From positions 1-41,961 of the forward strand of contig JAPOTT010000039.1 of the NCBI GenBank assembly GCA_026709025.1: a stretch of DNA of 41,961 bases, written 5' to 3'. The translations under genes and the position numbers were made by a program. The notes below the pieces were generated by a model. That model saw only the letters and a program-made list of their open reading frames with translations. It had not been told where the DNA came from and did not search any database. Position 1 is the stretch's first letter; each line of letters starts with the position of its first letter. This stretch comes from a bacterium (GTDB taxonomy: Bacteria > Actinomycetota > Acidimicrobiia > Acidimicrobiales > Bin134). This document shows, piece by piece, positions 24,060 through 31,264 of this stretch.

Positions 24060-24389
24060 TTGCAGGCTTAGGGCCACAGGTTATCGGCGGCGAGGGTTGC
24101 ATAGAAATGGTCGAGAGGCCAAACATGGATGCCGTCGGAGGTTTGAAAACAGCGGGAACCGGTAACAGTCTTTTGTATACCATCTCTACAAAAATAGCCA
24201 AAAAGTGTTAGCTGGGTTTACATATTTCGGTAAAACTTGATGAGTGTTCAAGACAAAAATCAAAGAAAAATGCTCTGCCTGAGAAAAAAGTAGAGCGCGC
24301 TGGGGGATGACAGGGTAGAGTAGTGGGGCTTGTGTGAGTTCCGACAAGAGCTATCTGCTTGCGTGAAGGAACACAGACTAAGCAAACAC

Positions 24390-24464
24390 GGTCCCGTGGT
24401 GCAGTTTGGAGTGCACGCCGGCCTGTCAAGCCGGAGGCCGCGGGTTCAAATCCCGTCGGGACCG
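24390..24464 (+). tRNA. tRNA-Asp (anticodon GTC)
   Basis: A complete cloverleaf: acceptor GGTCCCG pairs with CGGGACC, the anticodon loop CTGTCAA reads GTC, and the T arm has GCGGG-TTCAAAT-CCCGT. The discriminator is G, and only CC of the CCA tail follows, so CCA is added after transcription. Confidence 0.97.
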
Positions 24465-24478
24465 CCTAACCAACCCTT

Positions 24479-24551
24479 GGTCGGGTAGCTCAGTTGGTAG
24501 AGCGTCCGCCTGAAAAGCGGAAGGTCACCGGATCGATACCGGTCCCGACCA
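24479..24551 (+). tRNA. tRNA-Phe (anticodon GAA)
   Basis: Acceptor GGTCGGG pairs with CCCGACC; the anticodon stem TCCGC/GCGGA encloses CTGAAAA, giving GAA. The T loop is ATCGATA, with A instead of the usual T at position 54, a variant seen in some actinobacterial tRNAs. The discriminator is A and CCA is not fully encoded. It starts 14 bases after tRNA-Asp and is probably co-transcribed. Confidence 0.97.
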
Positions 24552-24595
24552 CCCACGCTGCAGCTACCCATTCTGCAGCCACCCATGCTGTAGCC
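24551..24595. repeat. 15-bp tandem repeat x3 directly after tRNA-Phe
   Basis: acccacgctgcagct (24551-24565), acccattctgcagcc (24566-24580) and acccatgctgtagcc (24581-24595) follow each other without gap, the first starting on the tRNA discriminator base. It occupies the place where a terminator or processing site would be expected. Confidence 0.9.
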
Positions 24596-24645
24596 CACAG
24601 CAAACAGAGCACTACACACAAAGCGCTGCTGTACAATGAACCCCG

Positions 24646-24672
24646 ATACAAGCCTTTTCTTGGAGCTTGTAT
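24646..24672 (+). promoter_or_regulatory. Stem-loop upstream of livK
   Basis: ATACAAGC at 24646-24653 and GCTTGTAT at 24665-24672 form a perfect 8-bp stem with an 11-base loop, about 70 bases before the livK start. There is no T-run after it. It could be an operator or an mRNA leader structure; no known riboswitch is recognised. Confidence 0.4.
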
Positions 24673-24739
24673 GTACCTTAATCTGCTAACCATGTAACCT
24701 GTTAGCCCAACGATCACCCTGCCATAGGAGGCAATTTTC

Positions 24740-26203
24740 GTGAACCAGCCAAAGTCCCTAGAAAGCCCATACAAAAAACGCACCATTATCCCCATTTTGG
24801 TTGCCATACTTGCAGCATTCGCGCTGTTAGCCACAAGCTGTGGCAACGATGACGACGATGCAGGCAGCGCGACAGCAGAAGCCACAGCTATGGCAGAAGC
24901 CACTGCAACGCCTGCTGCCACAGAAAAAGCAGAAGACGAACATGAAGACCACGATCATGACGAACATGAAGACCACGATCATGACGACCACGAGGATCAC
25001 GATCACAGCCGGGAGGCTGCTCTAGGTGATGGTTCGCTTGGAATCGTGGAAGTTGAAGAGGGCGATGCCATTCAGATTCGCTCTCTACAAGCCATCACCG
25101 GCGATGTGGCCTTCTTAGGCTTACCCATAGATCGGGCCACGCAGATCGCCGTTGCAGATTACGGCCCCATCCACGGCTTTGATGTGGACACCGGCACCAG
25201 CCTAGATGACCTGTGTAGCGACATCGGTGGACAAGCTGCAGCTCAAACAATCGTGGCCGATGAAGATGTGGTAGGCGTGATTGGCACTTCGTGTTCTGGA
25301 GCAGCAGTAGCTGCGGCACCGCTGATCACCAACGCTGGCATGGTGATGATCTCTGGCAGCAATACTTCGCCCGCTTTAACGTCTGACCTAGCTGGTAACG
25401 CCGGTGAGAACTTCAACGAGGGCTACTACCGCACCGCTCATAACGATCTTTACCAAGGCGCAGCGATGGCCAGGTTTGTGTTTGACGAACTAGGCGTAAC
25501 CCAAGCCGCTGCCATCCACGACGGCGACACGTACACCCAGGGTTTAGTTCAGGCATTCGCCAATGCGTTTGAGGCCGAGGGTGGCACCCTTACCGGTGTC
25601 TCCGCAGTGAACAAAGACGACACCGACATGGTTCCTGTGCTAACCGAAATTGCCGCAGGCAACCCGGGGGCGCTGTTCTTCCCCATCTTCCAACCCGCAG
25701 GCGACTTTATTGCCGACCAAGCTCCGGGCGTGGCGGGCCTAGAAAACACAGCGCTGCTAGCTGCCGACGGGCTGCTCACCGCAAACTACCTGTCGCTGTC
25801 GCAGACCACCGACATGTACTTCTCGGGGCCAGATCAGCGATTCGCTGAGAACGTCAACGAAAGCACCGGCAAAACAGCAAGAGACTTTTTGGCCGAATAC
25901 GAAACCCGCTACGGCGAAAGCCCCGCAGCAGTGTTCTGGGCTCATGGCTACGATGCCACCGTGCTGCTGCTAGATGCAATCCAAGCTGCATCTTGGATTG
26001 AGGATGGCTCCTTGATGATCGACCGTCAAGGTGTGCGCGATTATCTAAACGGTGTGCGAAACTTTCAAGCCATAATCGGCACGATTAGTTGCGACGGCTT
26101 TGGCGACTGTGGCTCCACCAAGATCACGGTGGTGCAAAACCTCGGTGGCGAGGAAAACGTTCAGGCAAGCATTGATAACGTGGTCTACTCCTACGAGCCA
26201 TAA
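24740..26203 (+). CDS. livK: Branched-chain amino-acid type ABC substrate-binding lipoprotein with His-rich linker
   Basis: A 487-residue lipoprotein of the periplasmic-binding-protein type I class. The signal peptide has a membrane helix (about 15-32) and a lipobox ending ATSC (C34). A low-complexity linker follows: Ala/Thr/Glu-rich (43-64), then a His/Asp/Glu-rich block (about 66-90) with nine histidines, encoded by 24-bp repeats. The ligand-binding domain starts near 107 and contains DDLCSDIGGQAAAQTIVADE, GVIGTSCSGAAVAAAPLI and AGNPGALFFPIFQP. The start is GTG 24740 with AGGAGG eight bases upstream. It should feed the LivHMGF importer encoded downstream. The exact ligand (branched-chain amino acid, other amino acid or urea/amide) is not readable, and a metal-binding linker is unusual for this class. 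Confidence 0.88.
   Translation: MNQPKSLESPYKKRTIIPILVAILAAFALLATSCGNDDDDAGSATAEATAMAEATATPAATEKAEDEHEDHDHDEHEDHDHDDHEDHDHSREAALGDGSLGIVEVEEGDAIQIRSLQAITGDVAFLGLPIDRATQIAVADYGPIHGFDVDTGTSLDDLCSDIGGQAAAQTIVADEDVVGVIGTSCSGAAVAAAPLITNAGMVMISGSNTSPALTSDLAGNAGENFNEGYYRTAHNDLYQGAAMARFVFDELGVTQAAAIHDGDTYTQGLVQAFANAFEAEGGTLTGVSAVNKDDTDMVPVLTEIAAGNPGALFFPIFQPAGDFIADQAPGVAGLENTALLAADGLLTANYLSLSQTTDMYFSGPDQRFAENVNESTGKTARDFLAEYETRYGESPAAVFWAHGYDATVLLLDAIQAASWIEDGSLMIDRQGVRDYLNGVRNFQAIIGTISCDGFGDCGSTKITVVQNLGGEENVQASIDNVVYSYEP
24938..25009 (+). repeat. 24-bp in-frame repeat encoding the His-rich linker
   Basis: Two perfect 24-bp units encoding EHEDHDHD occupy 24938-24961 and 24962-24985; a diverged third unit runs 24986-25009. 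A shorter 18-bp duplication (24875-24892 and 24893-24910) precedes it and encodes the Ala/Glu/Thr-rich part. Confidence 0.95.
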
Positions 26204-26360
26204 AACCAACAGGACAAAACAATCACTGCGCGCTACTGCTGTAACCTGATGCCTACGCATCTGAGTCACGATCCTCTCTGGCTCAGCTGCTTAGGCTGCT
26301 ACGTAAGCTTGACATTAGGCTTGGTAGTAGCGTGCCACAGAGCCGATTAGGAACAACCCA

Positions 26361-27497
26361 ATGAGCCAACCGGGGGTGCTTTCGCGCAAAGCACCCCGAA
26401 CCGGTGTGTCCAAAACCGGCGTGGATTGGTTCCTCACCGTGATGAGGGTGGCAACACTTACCCTCATCTGCGTGGGCTTGTTGGCCTTCATTGCCCAAGA
26501 AATAAACACAAACAACCCCTTTGCTCGCTGGGCTAACCCCGATGCCACTGGCCTTACCGGCGAGCAGTTCTGGGGTCTGATTGTGTCTGGAGTTTCGCAG
26601 GGAGCTATGTATGGGCTCATAGCGTTGGGCTACTCCATGGTCTACGGCGTGCTTGGGTTTATCAACTTTGCCCACGGCGAGGTGTTCATGGTGGGTGCCA
26701 TGACCGGCATGATCACCTCCAACAAGCTGGCCGATGCCGGGCTTTGGGAAAGCAATTTTGTGGGATCACTGGTGTTTATCATCGTGATTTCCATACTGGT
26801 GTGTGCGCTAACGGCAGTGATCATGGAGCGGGTGGCCTACCGCCCACTGCGAGGGTCGCCCAGGCTGATACCGCTCATCACATCCATAGGAGTGTCGTTC
26901 TTTTTGCAAAACGCCTCGGTGGTGCTGTTAGGCCCAGGGGCCAAGTCATACCCAAATGTGCCCGACTGGGTGAAGTCTAAGCACACATTCTTGGAAATTG
27001 AGGGTGCCAGAATCTTGGTGATCCTCGTAGCGGCGGTATCAATGATCTGCCTGTGGTACTTCGTAGAGCGCACCAAAACCGGCAAAGCCATGCGGGCCGT
27101 GGCTGAAGATGCTGAGATAGCCGAGCTTATGGGCATCAACGTAAACCGAACCATCGTCAAGGTGTTCGCTCTAGGCGGAGCAATGGCTGGTATGGCTGGC
27201 ATCTTGTGGGGAATCTTGTTCCGCAGCGTAATCCACACCACCGGGTTTTTACCCGGCATTAAAGCCTTTAGCGCGGCGGTGGTGGGCGGCATCGGCCACT
27301 TAGGTGGGGCCATGGCCGGCGGGCTATCTATCGGGGTGGCCGAATCAGTAGGGCCACTAGTAATCCTAGAACCGCTAGGCGTGAGCGGGGTGTCGCAGCT
27401 GCGCGATGCAGTAGCGTTTGCGGTGCTAATCGGGGTGCTATTGCTACGGCCCTCTGGCCTGTTTGGCGAGCGCCTACCTGCTGAGGATCGCACATGA
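26361..27497 (+). CDS. livH: LivH-type ABC importer permease
   Basis: A 378-residue membrane permease of the branched-chain amino-acid importer class. An N-terminal helix (about 28-50) is followed by the LivH core beginning GVSQGAMYGLIALGYSMVYG and INFAHGEVFMVGAM, and the cytoplasmic coupling loop contains GKAMRAVAEDAEIAELMGIN. About nine helices in all; it pairs with LivM. The ATG at 26361 has AGGA eight bases upstream. The 157-base gap to livK holds no recognisable gene or terminator. It overlaps livM by four bases (ATGA). Confidence 0.93.
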   Translation: MSQPGVLSRKAPRTGVSKTGVDWFLTVMRVATLTLICVGLLAFIAQEINTNNPFARWANPDATGLTGEQFWGLIVSGVSQGAMYGLIALGYSMVYGVLGFINFAHGEVFMVGAMTGMITSNKLADAGLWESNFVGSLVFIIVISILVCALTAVIMERVAYRPLRGSPRLIPLITSIGVSFFLQNASVVLLGPGAKSYPNVPDWVKSKHTFLEIEGARILVILVAAVSMICLWYFVERTKTGKAMRAVAEDAEIAELMGINVNRTIVKVFALGGAMAGMAGILWGILFRSVIHTTGFLPGIKAFSAAVVGGIGHLGGAMAGGLSIGVAESVGPLVILEPLGVSGVSQLRDAVAFAVLIGVLLLRPSGLFGERLPAEDRT

Positions 27498-29332
27498 GCA
27501 GCATAGGAGCCCGCATGAGCGCGCCTCGGGTTGATGGGCTACCACAACAACATGGGTCGCCAACACAACAAATGCCCCTAGTTGCCCCTCGCTCAGCCTT
27601 CGCCCACGATTGGACAAGAATTGCCCGCATGGGTTCGATCGCCGCATTTGGGCAGGTGTTCATTGCGCTATCCAACATGCCGGTGCGACTTGACGAGCGC
27701 CTGATCATCAAACCAGTGCTGAGCTTAGGCTATTTGGTGTTGTTGATCCTGCCGTTTGCAGCAGGCTATCGCCAGGGCCATCAGATTAGGCGAGAGGGCG
27801 TACCCACCTACTCACCGGGTCTCAACGAGGTGGTGGGCGGCTTTTTGTGTGGTGCTCTAGCGGGTGCTGGTCTGTCGCTGCTGACGATTTTGCTAACCCA
27901 CTTCGACCTACGAGATCCGTTGGTGAATTGGAGCCCCATGCTTCTAAACCTGCTGTCTTTTGACAACTCCAGTTGGTTTGGCGGGGTAATTTGGCTGGCA
28001 ATAGGTGCCGCAATGGGAACAGCAGGTGGGCTGCTTAGGCTTGTTGGGCCTACAAGCCGCCGAGCGACAATCACCATTGTGCTGGCGGTGACCGGGGCAG
28101 CGGTGCTGGAATCCGTGGTGGTGGACTTAGCCGAAGGATTGGGCCTAGAGCCGCTAACCGACCGCCTCTACCACCGCCGGGGTGGGATCAACTGGAACAG
28201 CGCCCTCGGCTTAGCAGGATTGTGTGGGCTTTTAGCGGTAACGGGCCAGGGCAGGTTACGCCAAGCCAAATCTTTCCACGCCCAACTACAAGGAAAACAA
28301 CGCACCCAAGCCAATGGCGGGCTCATAATATTGACCGCGACGCTGCTCATAGTGCTGCCTTTGTTTCTGGGCAAGCTCACCAACGAGTTGTTGGCCAACG
28401 TGGGGCTGTTTGTGTTGTTGGCACTGGGCCTGAACATCGTGGTGGGGCTAGCTGGCATCTTAGATTTGGGTTACGTGGCCTTCTTCGCCGTGGGTAGTTA
28501 TACCGCAGCGGTTCTTACATCAGCCACCTCGTCACGGATCACACCAGAGATACCCTGGCTAGCTGCGCTGATTGTGGTGGTTATCCTCACCGGCCTTGTT
28601 GGGTTGTTTATTGGCGCGCCCGTGATTCGAATGCGCGGCGACTACCTGGCCATCGTTACCTTAGGGTTTGGCGAGATCATCCGCCTTTTGTTCTTGTCCG
28701 ACTGGCTATCTGGATGGTTCGGCGGTGCTCAGGGCTTCACCAAGATTCCCGCCGCAGGAATCTTCGGCCTAACCGAGGTTGACGGTACCGACCCCCGTCG
28801 CGTGTTTTACCTAGTGCTGGCGTTTTGTGCCCTAGCCATCTATGTGTCTTGGCGACTAGAACGCTCGCGGCTGGGGCGGGCTTGGATGGCGGTACGCGAA
28901 GACGAAACCGTGGCAGAGGCTATGGGCATCAACACCGTCAACATAAAGCTGCTAGCTTTCGTAGTGGGTGCCATGTTGGGCTCGTTGAGCGGTGCCATCT
29001 TTGCGGCCAAGGTGGGCTCGGTGTTCCCGTCTAGCTTTCAGATCTTGGTTTCTATCGTGATCTTGGTGGTGGTGATCTTTGGAGGAATGGGCAACATCGT
29101 AGGTGTGATAGCTGGGGCCGCAGTGCTCATTGGGGTGCTAGGCGGGCCCAAACAACCAGGTCTTTTGGCTGAGTTCGCCGAGTTTAAGCTGCTCATCTAT
29201 GGAGCACTTTTGATCTGGATGATGCTGGCTAAACCCGAAGGGCTCATACCTAACGTGCGGCGTACACGCGAGTTGCACCACCACGAGATGGCCCAAGACG
29301 CTTGGCTACAAGGCCAACCCCCAAGACGATGA
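27494..29332 (+). CDS. livM: LivM-type ABC importer permease with long N-terminal membrane extension
   Basis: A 612-residue permease. The family core begins near residue 275: ANVGLFVLLALGLNIVVGLA, LDLGYVAFFAVGSYTAA, then RMRGDYLAIVTLGFGEIIRL and the coupling loop MAVREDETVAEAMGIN. This core alone has normal LivM length. Ahead of it are about 275 extra residues with several hydrophobic helices (around 48-60, 75-92, 112-135, 160-185, 192-212 and 235-250), joined by a basic segment. The reading frame is uninterrupted and begins with an ATGA overlap on livH, so the extension appears real rather than an annotation error. It forms the channel with LivH and couples to LivG/LivF. Confidence 0.9.
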   Translation: MSSIGARMSAPRVDGLPQQHGSPTQQMPLVAPRSAFAHDWTRIARMGSIAAFGQVFIALSNMPVRLDERLIIKPVLSLGYLVLLILPFAAGYRQGHQIRREGVPTYSPGLNEVVGGFLCGALAGAGLSLLTILLTHFDLRDPLVNWSPMLLNLLSFDNSSWFGGVIWLAIGAAMGTAGGLLRLVGPTSRRATITIVLAVTGAAVLESVVVDLAEGLGLEPLTDRLYHRRGGINWNSALGLAGLCGLLAVTGQGRLRQAKSFHAQLQGKQRTQANGGLIILTATLLIVLPLFLGKLTNELLANVGLFVLLALGLNIVVGLAGILDLGYVAFFAVGSYTAAVLTSATSSRITPEIPWLAALIVVVILTGLVGLFIGAPVIRMRGDYLAIVTLGFGEIIRLLFLSDWLSGWFGGAQGFTKIPAAGIFGLTEVDGTDPRRVFYLVLAFCALAIYVSWRLERSRLGRAWMAVREDETVAEAMGINTVNIKLLAFVVGAMLGSLSGAIFAAKVGSVFPSSFQILVSIVILVVVIFGGMGNIVGVIAGAAVLIGVLGGPKQPGLLAEFAEFKLLIYGALLIWMMLAKPEGLIPNVRRTRELHHHEMAQDAWLQGQPPRR

Positions 29333-30147
29333 CAACACAGACAACGCTAACTGAGGCGATGCCAACGGCAATTCTTGAAACCCGCAACCTGAGCGTGAGC
29401 TTTGGAGGTCTGCATGCACTAGAAGAGCTAGACATGCAGGTAAGTCAAGGCGAAATAGTGTCGGTAATCGGCCCCAACGGTGCTGGCAAGACCACACTTT
29501 TCAACGCCATTACAGCCACAGTAGATATCAGCGCTGGCGACATTCTCTTTGAAGGCCAATCGGTGCGCGGGCTAGACCCCAACAAAGTAACAACGCGAGG
29601 CATCGCTCGTACCTTCCAAAACGTACGATTGTTTGCCAACATGTCCGTGCTAGAAAACGTTATGGTTTCGCAGCATTGTCGTACCAAACAGCATGCCTTC
29701 GGGGCGCTGTTGTACACAAAAGCTTTTCGCCGTGAGGAAGCCGAGATACGCCAGAGAGCCACAGAAATCCTCAGCTTTTTCGGCACTCGGCTCATCGGCT
29801 ACCGCATGGATCAACCTGCATTCTCGTTGTCGTATGCCAACCGACGGAGGTTGGAGATAGCACGGGCCATGGCCACGCAACCCAAGCTCATTTTGTTGGA
29901 TGAACCGGTTGCGGGCATGAACCCGGTGGAAACAGCCGAACTCACCGGCATGATCAGACGACTGCGCGACGAATGGGGTTTTGCCATCATAGTCATAGAA
30001 CACGATATGGGCGTGGTGCGCGAGGTAAGCGACCGCGTGGTGGTGCTAGACCACGGGGTAAAAATTGCCGAAGGCAGCTACGAACAGGTTTCCAAAAACA
30101 GCCAAGTTATCGAGGCATACCTGGGGAAAGGCGTACCTGAGAAATGA
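29329..30147 (+). CDS. livG: LivG-type ABC importer ATPase
   Basis: A 272-residue ATPase. Walker A GPNGAGKT at 48-55, the Q-loop near RTFQNVRLF, the signature region LSYANRRRLEIARA at about 167-180 (the relaxed C-loop typical of LivG), Walker B LILLDEP at 187-193 with AGMN following, and the H-loop in VIEHDMGVV. The C-terminal KIAEGSYEQV region is the LivG regulatory tail. ATG 29329 overlaps the livM stop by four bases and is preferred over an ATG nine codons earlier inside livM. Works as a heterodimer with LivF. Confidence 0.94.
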   Translation: MTTQTTLTEAMPTAILETRNLSVSFGGLHALEELDMQVSQGEIVSVIGPNGAGKTTLFNAITATVDISAGDILFEGQSVRGLDPNKVTTRGIARTFQNVRLFANMSVLENVMVSQHCRTKQHAFGALLYTKAFRREEAEIRQRATEILSFFGTRLIGYRMDQPAFSLSYANRRRLEIARAMATQPKLILLDEPVAGMNPVETAELTGMIRRLRDEWGFAIIVIEHDMGVVREVSDRVVVLDHGVKIAEGSYEQVSKNSQVIEAYLGKGVPEK

Positions 30148-30869
30148 GCTCCGAGCCGCTTCTTGAGATGCGTCAAGTAAACGCCCACTACGGCGCAGTA
30201 CATGCCCTGGTGGATGTGAACCTGGCCATCAACCAAGGCGAACTGGTGTGCTTGTTGGGGGGCAATGCCAGCGGCAAGTCCACCACCCTCAAAACACTCT
30301 TGGGAATGCTCAAGCCCACTAGCGGCGAGGTGGTGCTAAACGGCGAGGTGGTGAACGACAAACCCACCAGCTATCGGGTGTCTCAAGGGGTGACCATGGT
30401 GCCAGAGAACCGCCGTTTGTTTAAGCGCCTCACGGTGCGTGAAAACCTAGACCTCGGCGCTTACCTGCGTGTTGATGCACGCCAAATTGCGGGTGACATG
30501 GAACGGGTGTTTGAGCTGTTCCCGCGGGTAAAAGAACGACTCAACCAGAAAGCGGGCACCTTGTCGGGCGGAGAGCAACAGATGGTGGCCATCGGCCGGG
30601 CACTGATGTCGGATCCGAAGGTGCTGTTGATGGATGAACCCTCCATGGGCCTAGCTCCAGCTTTGGTGCAGCAGAACTTTGAGCTGATCCAGCAGATTCA
30701 CGAAACGGGCATGACGGTGTTCATGGTGGAACAAAACGCCAACATGGCCCTATCCATCGCTGACCGAGGCTGGGTGCTGCAAACAGGCCGGGTGGTGCTA
30801 GATGACACGGCCCAAAACCTGTTAGCCCACCCAGAACTACAAGCCTCCTACCTCGGCACAGCCAAGTAG
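30144..30869 (+). CDS. livF: LivF-type ABC importer ATPase
   Basis: A 241-residue ATPase. Walker A GGNASGKS at 39-46, signature LSGGEQQ at 140-146, Walker B LLMDEPSMGL at 161-170, H-loop in FMVEQNANMAL. VPENRRLFKRLTVRENL is the LivF version of the region before the signature. The ATG shares four bases with the livG stop, so the complete livH-M-G-F chain is translationally coupled. Normal length; the last gene of the importer operon. Confidence 0.95.
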   Translation: MSSEPLLEMRQVNAHYGAVHALVDVNLAINQGELVCLLGGNASGKSTTLKTLLGMLKPTSGEVVLNGEVVNDKPTSYRVSQGVTMVPENRRLFKRLTVRENLDLGAYLRVDARQIAGDMERVFELFPRVKERLNQKAGTLSGGEQQMVAIGRALMSDPKVLLMDEPSMGLAPALVQQNFELIQQIHETGMTVFMVEQNANMALSIADRGWVLQTGRVVLDDTAQNLLAHPELQASYLGTAK

Positions 30870-30969
30870 TAGAGTAAACAACATCCAACACAAGCCAGCT
30901 CAACACCACACACAACATCGTCTTTCTCCGCAAGAGCGATCGGCTCTGCCGCCCCGAACCGCACGCTGG

Positions 30970-31188
30970 TTGGCGTTTGTGTCTATCTTGTTGGGAGGAC
31001 TCTGCGGAGGGGTGATTGGCTTTGCATTCATAGACCTGCAATGTGAGGGGAACTGCGGACTATGGACCGGCCTCGGTGCCTTAGTAGGCGCGGTGGCTGG
31101 GGCTGTGGGGTTGACAGTGGTAGCAATCTTAGCTTTGCGCTCTATGGAGGAATGGCGACGCTTTGACGGGCGCCGCCAACAGCGTTGA
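30970..31188 (+). CDS. Small two-helix membrane protein, start uncertain
   Basis: At least 72 residues with two glycine-rich membrane helices (about 3-21 and 33-56) separated by the short loop DLQCEGNCGLW, which has two cysteines, and a charged tail RSMEEWRRFDGRRQQR. The frame stays open about 50 codons upstream and reads like a basic cytoplasmic N-terminus (LSPQERSALPPRTARW just before the first helix), but contains no ATG, GTG or TTG before the TTG at 30970. So either the helix really starts here or initiation uses an unusual codon. No known family recognised. It follows livF by 100 bases on the same strand. Confidence 0.5.
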   Translation: MAFVSILLGGLCGGVIGFAFIDLQCEGNCGLWTGLGALVGAVAGAVGLTVVAILALRSMEEWRRFDGRRQQR

Positions 31189-31206
31189 AACCCTGCGGTA
31201 CACGAC

Positions 31207-31248
31207 TAGCACCAGCTAAATAGCACCAGCCGAATAGCACCAAACAAA
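31207..31248. repeat. 14-bp tandem repeat x3 between convergent genes
   Basis: tagcaccagctaaa (31207-31220), tagcaccagccgaa (31221-31234) and tagcaccaaacaaa (31235-31248) fill most of the 76-base spacer between the small membrane protein gene and pfkA, which converge here. Confidence 0.92.
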
Positions 31249-31264
31249 GCGCACTAACACCCGG

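Larger units (their letters stand above)
23986..24389. other. 404-bp non-genic stretch between vapB and tRNA-Asp
   Basis: Besides the palindrome and 15-bp array near vapB, this stretch has one open frame without any start codon on the minus strand (24068-24217, 49 codons) whose translation ends TSDGIHVWPLDHFYATLAAD before LWP and a stop. It could be a gene remnant, but I recognise no family. From about 24220 to 24389 I see only AT-rich sequence that must contain the tRNA promoter; no box pair at good spacing stands out. Confidence 0.4.

Noticed and set aside
20840-24551. Integrated prophage or integrative element at the tRNA genes
   Set aside because: No integrase, no structural genes and no second copy of a tRNA 3' end was found; the patch also lies on the 5' side of the tRNAs.
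24554-24739. Riboswitch upstream of livK
   Set aside because: Only one small stem is seen and no known conserved core; the distance and context fit a plain leader or operator.
26837-27493. A 218-codon open frame on the minus strand opposite livH
   Set aside because: It is the antisense of a well-supported permease; its Pro/Thr/Ser-rich translation reflects the reverse complement of hydrophobic codons.
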